From positions 1 to 8,149 of the forward strand of contig CAMDSU010000073.1 in the NCBI GenBank assembly GCA_945907335.1: DNA of 8,149 nucleotides, in the 5' to 3' direction. Source of the DNA: Bordetella parapertussis (GTDB lineage: Bacteria; Pseudomonadota; Gammaproteobacteria; Burkholderiales; Burkholderiaceae_C). Position numbers and translations under genes: made by a program. Of the stretch, positions 8,121 through 8,149 are shown one piece after another. The notes under the pieces are model-generated. The model searched no databases. It worked only from the letters and a program-made list of their open reading frames with translations, and had not been told where the DNA came from. Positions within the stretch are counted from its first letter, which is position 1. Each line of letters opens with the position of its first letter.

Positions 8121-8149
8121 ATGCGCGTACGGTCAGCTCTATGCGCGCT
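8121..8149 (+). CDS. Possible start of a downstream gene, cut by window edge
   Basis: An ATG 3 bp after the proS stop opens a frame reading MRVRSALCA to the window end. Two arginines followed by small hydrophobic residues would fit the start of a signal peptide. In related Burkholderiales I recall a lytic transglycosylase gene after proS, but nine codons cannot confirm this. The frame could also be chance. Confidence 0.3.

Overview
The window reads as an ordinary housekeeping stretch of a betaproteobacterial chromosome, most likely order Burkholderiales and possibly Comamonadaceae. The reasons are the gene order (groES-groEL; ispB divergent from rplU-rpmA-obgE-proB; rppH divergent from proS), the protein sequences, and a moderately GC-rich composition. 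The taxonomic call is inference from recalled family sequences, not from a search. I see no insertion sequence, phage gene, CRISPR array, tRNA or rRNA.

Layout. The minus-strand chaperonin operon occupies the left end: the first 253 codons of groEL (cut by the window edge) and a complete groES. Upstream lie a textbook CIRCE operator and overlapping sigma-70-like and sigma-32-like promoter elements. Facing away from groES is a small plus-strand gene for a 90-residue, probably exported protein with a duplicated two-cysteine unit. It ends 3 bp from the stop codon of the convergent ispB (octaprenyl diphosphate synthase). A short divergent promoter region then separates ispB from rplU and rpmA (ribosomal proteins L21 and L27). 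An intrinsic terminator-like hairpin follows rpmA, and then come obgE (ribosome-associated GTPase) and proB (glutamate 5-kinase). rppH (RNA pyrophosphohydrolase) converges on proB and diverges from proS (prolyl-tRNA synthetase). The last 29 bases may be the start of another reading frame just after proS.

Functional themes are protein folding (GroESL), quinone side-chain synthesis (IspB), ribosome structure and assembly (L21, L27, ObgE), proline supply and use (ProB, ProS), and mRNA decay (RppH). The rpmA-obgE hairpin probably lets ribosomal protein mRNA be made in excess of obgE-proB mRNA. GroESL appears to be under both HrcA repression and heat-shock sigma activation.

I did not find an undescribed system. 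The items most worth a second look are the twin-CX11C small secreted protein and the leader of rplU, in which one 5' segment could pair with three alternative partners, including the ribosome binding site. Large reverse-strand open frames inside obgE, proB and proS are shadows of GC-rich coding sequence and are not annotated.
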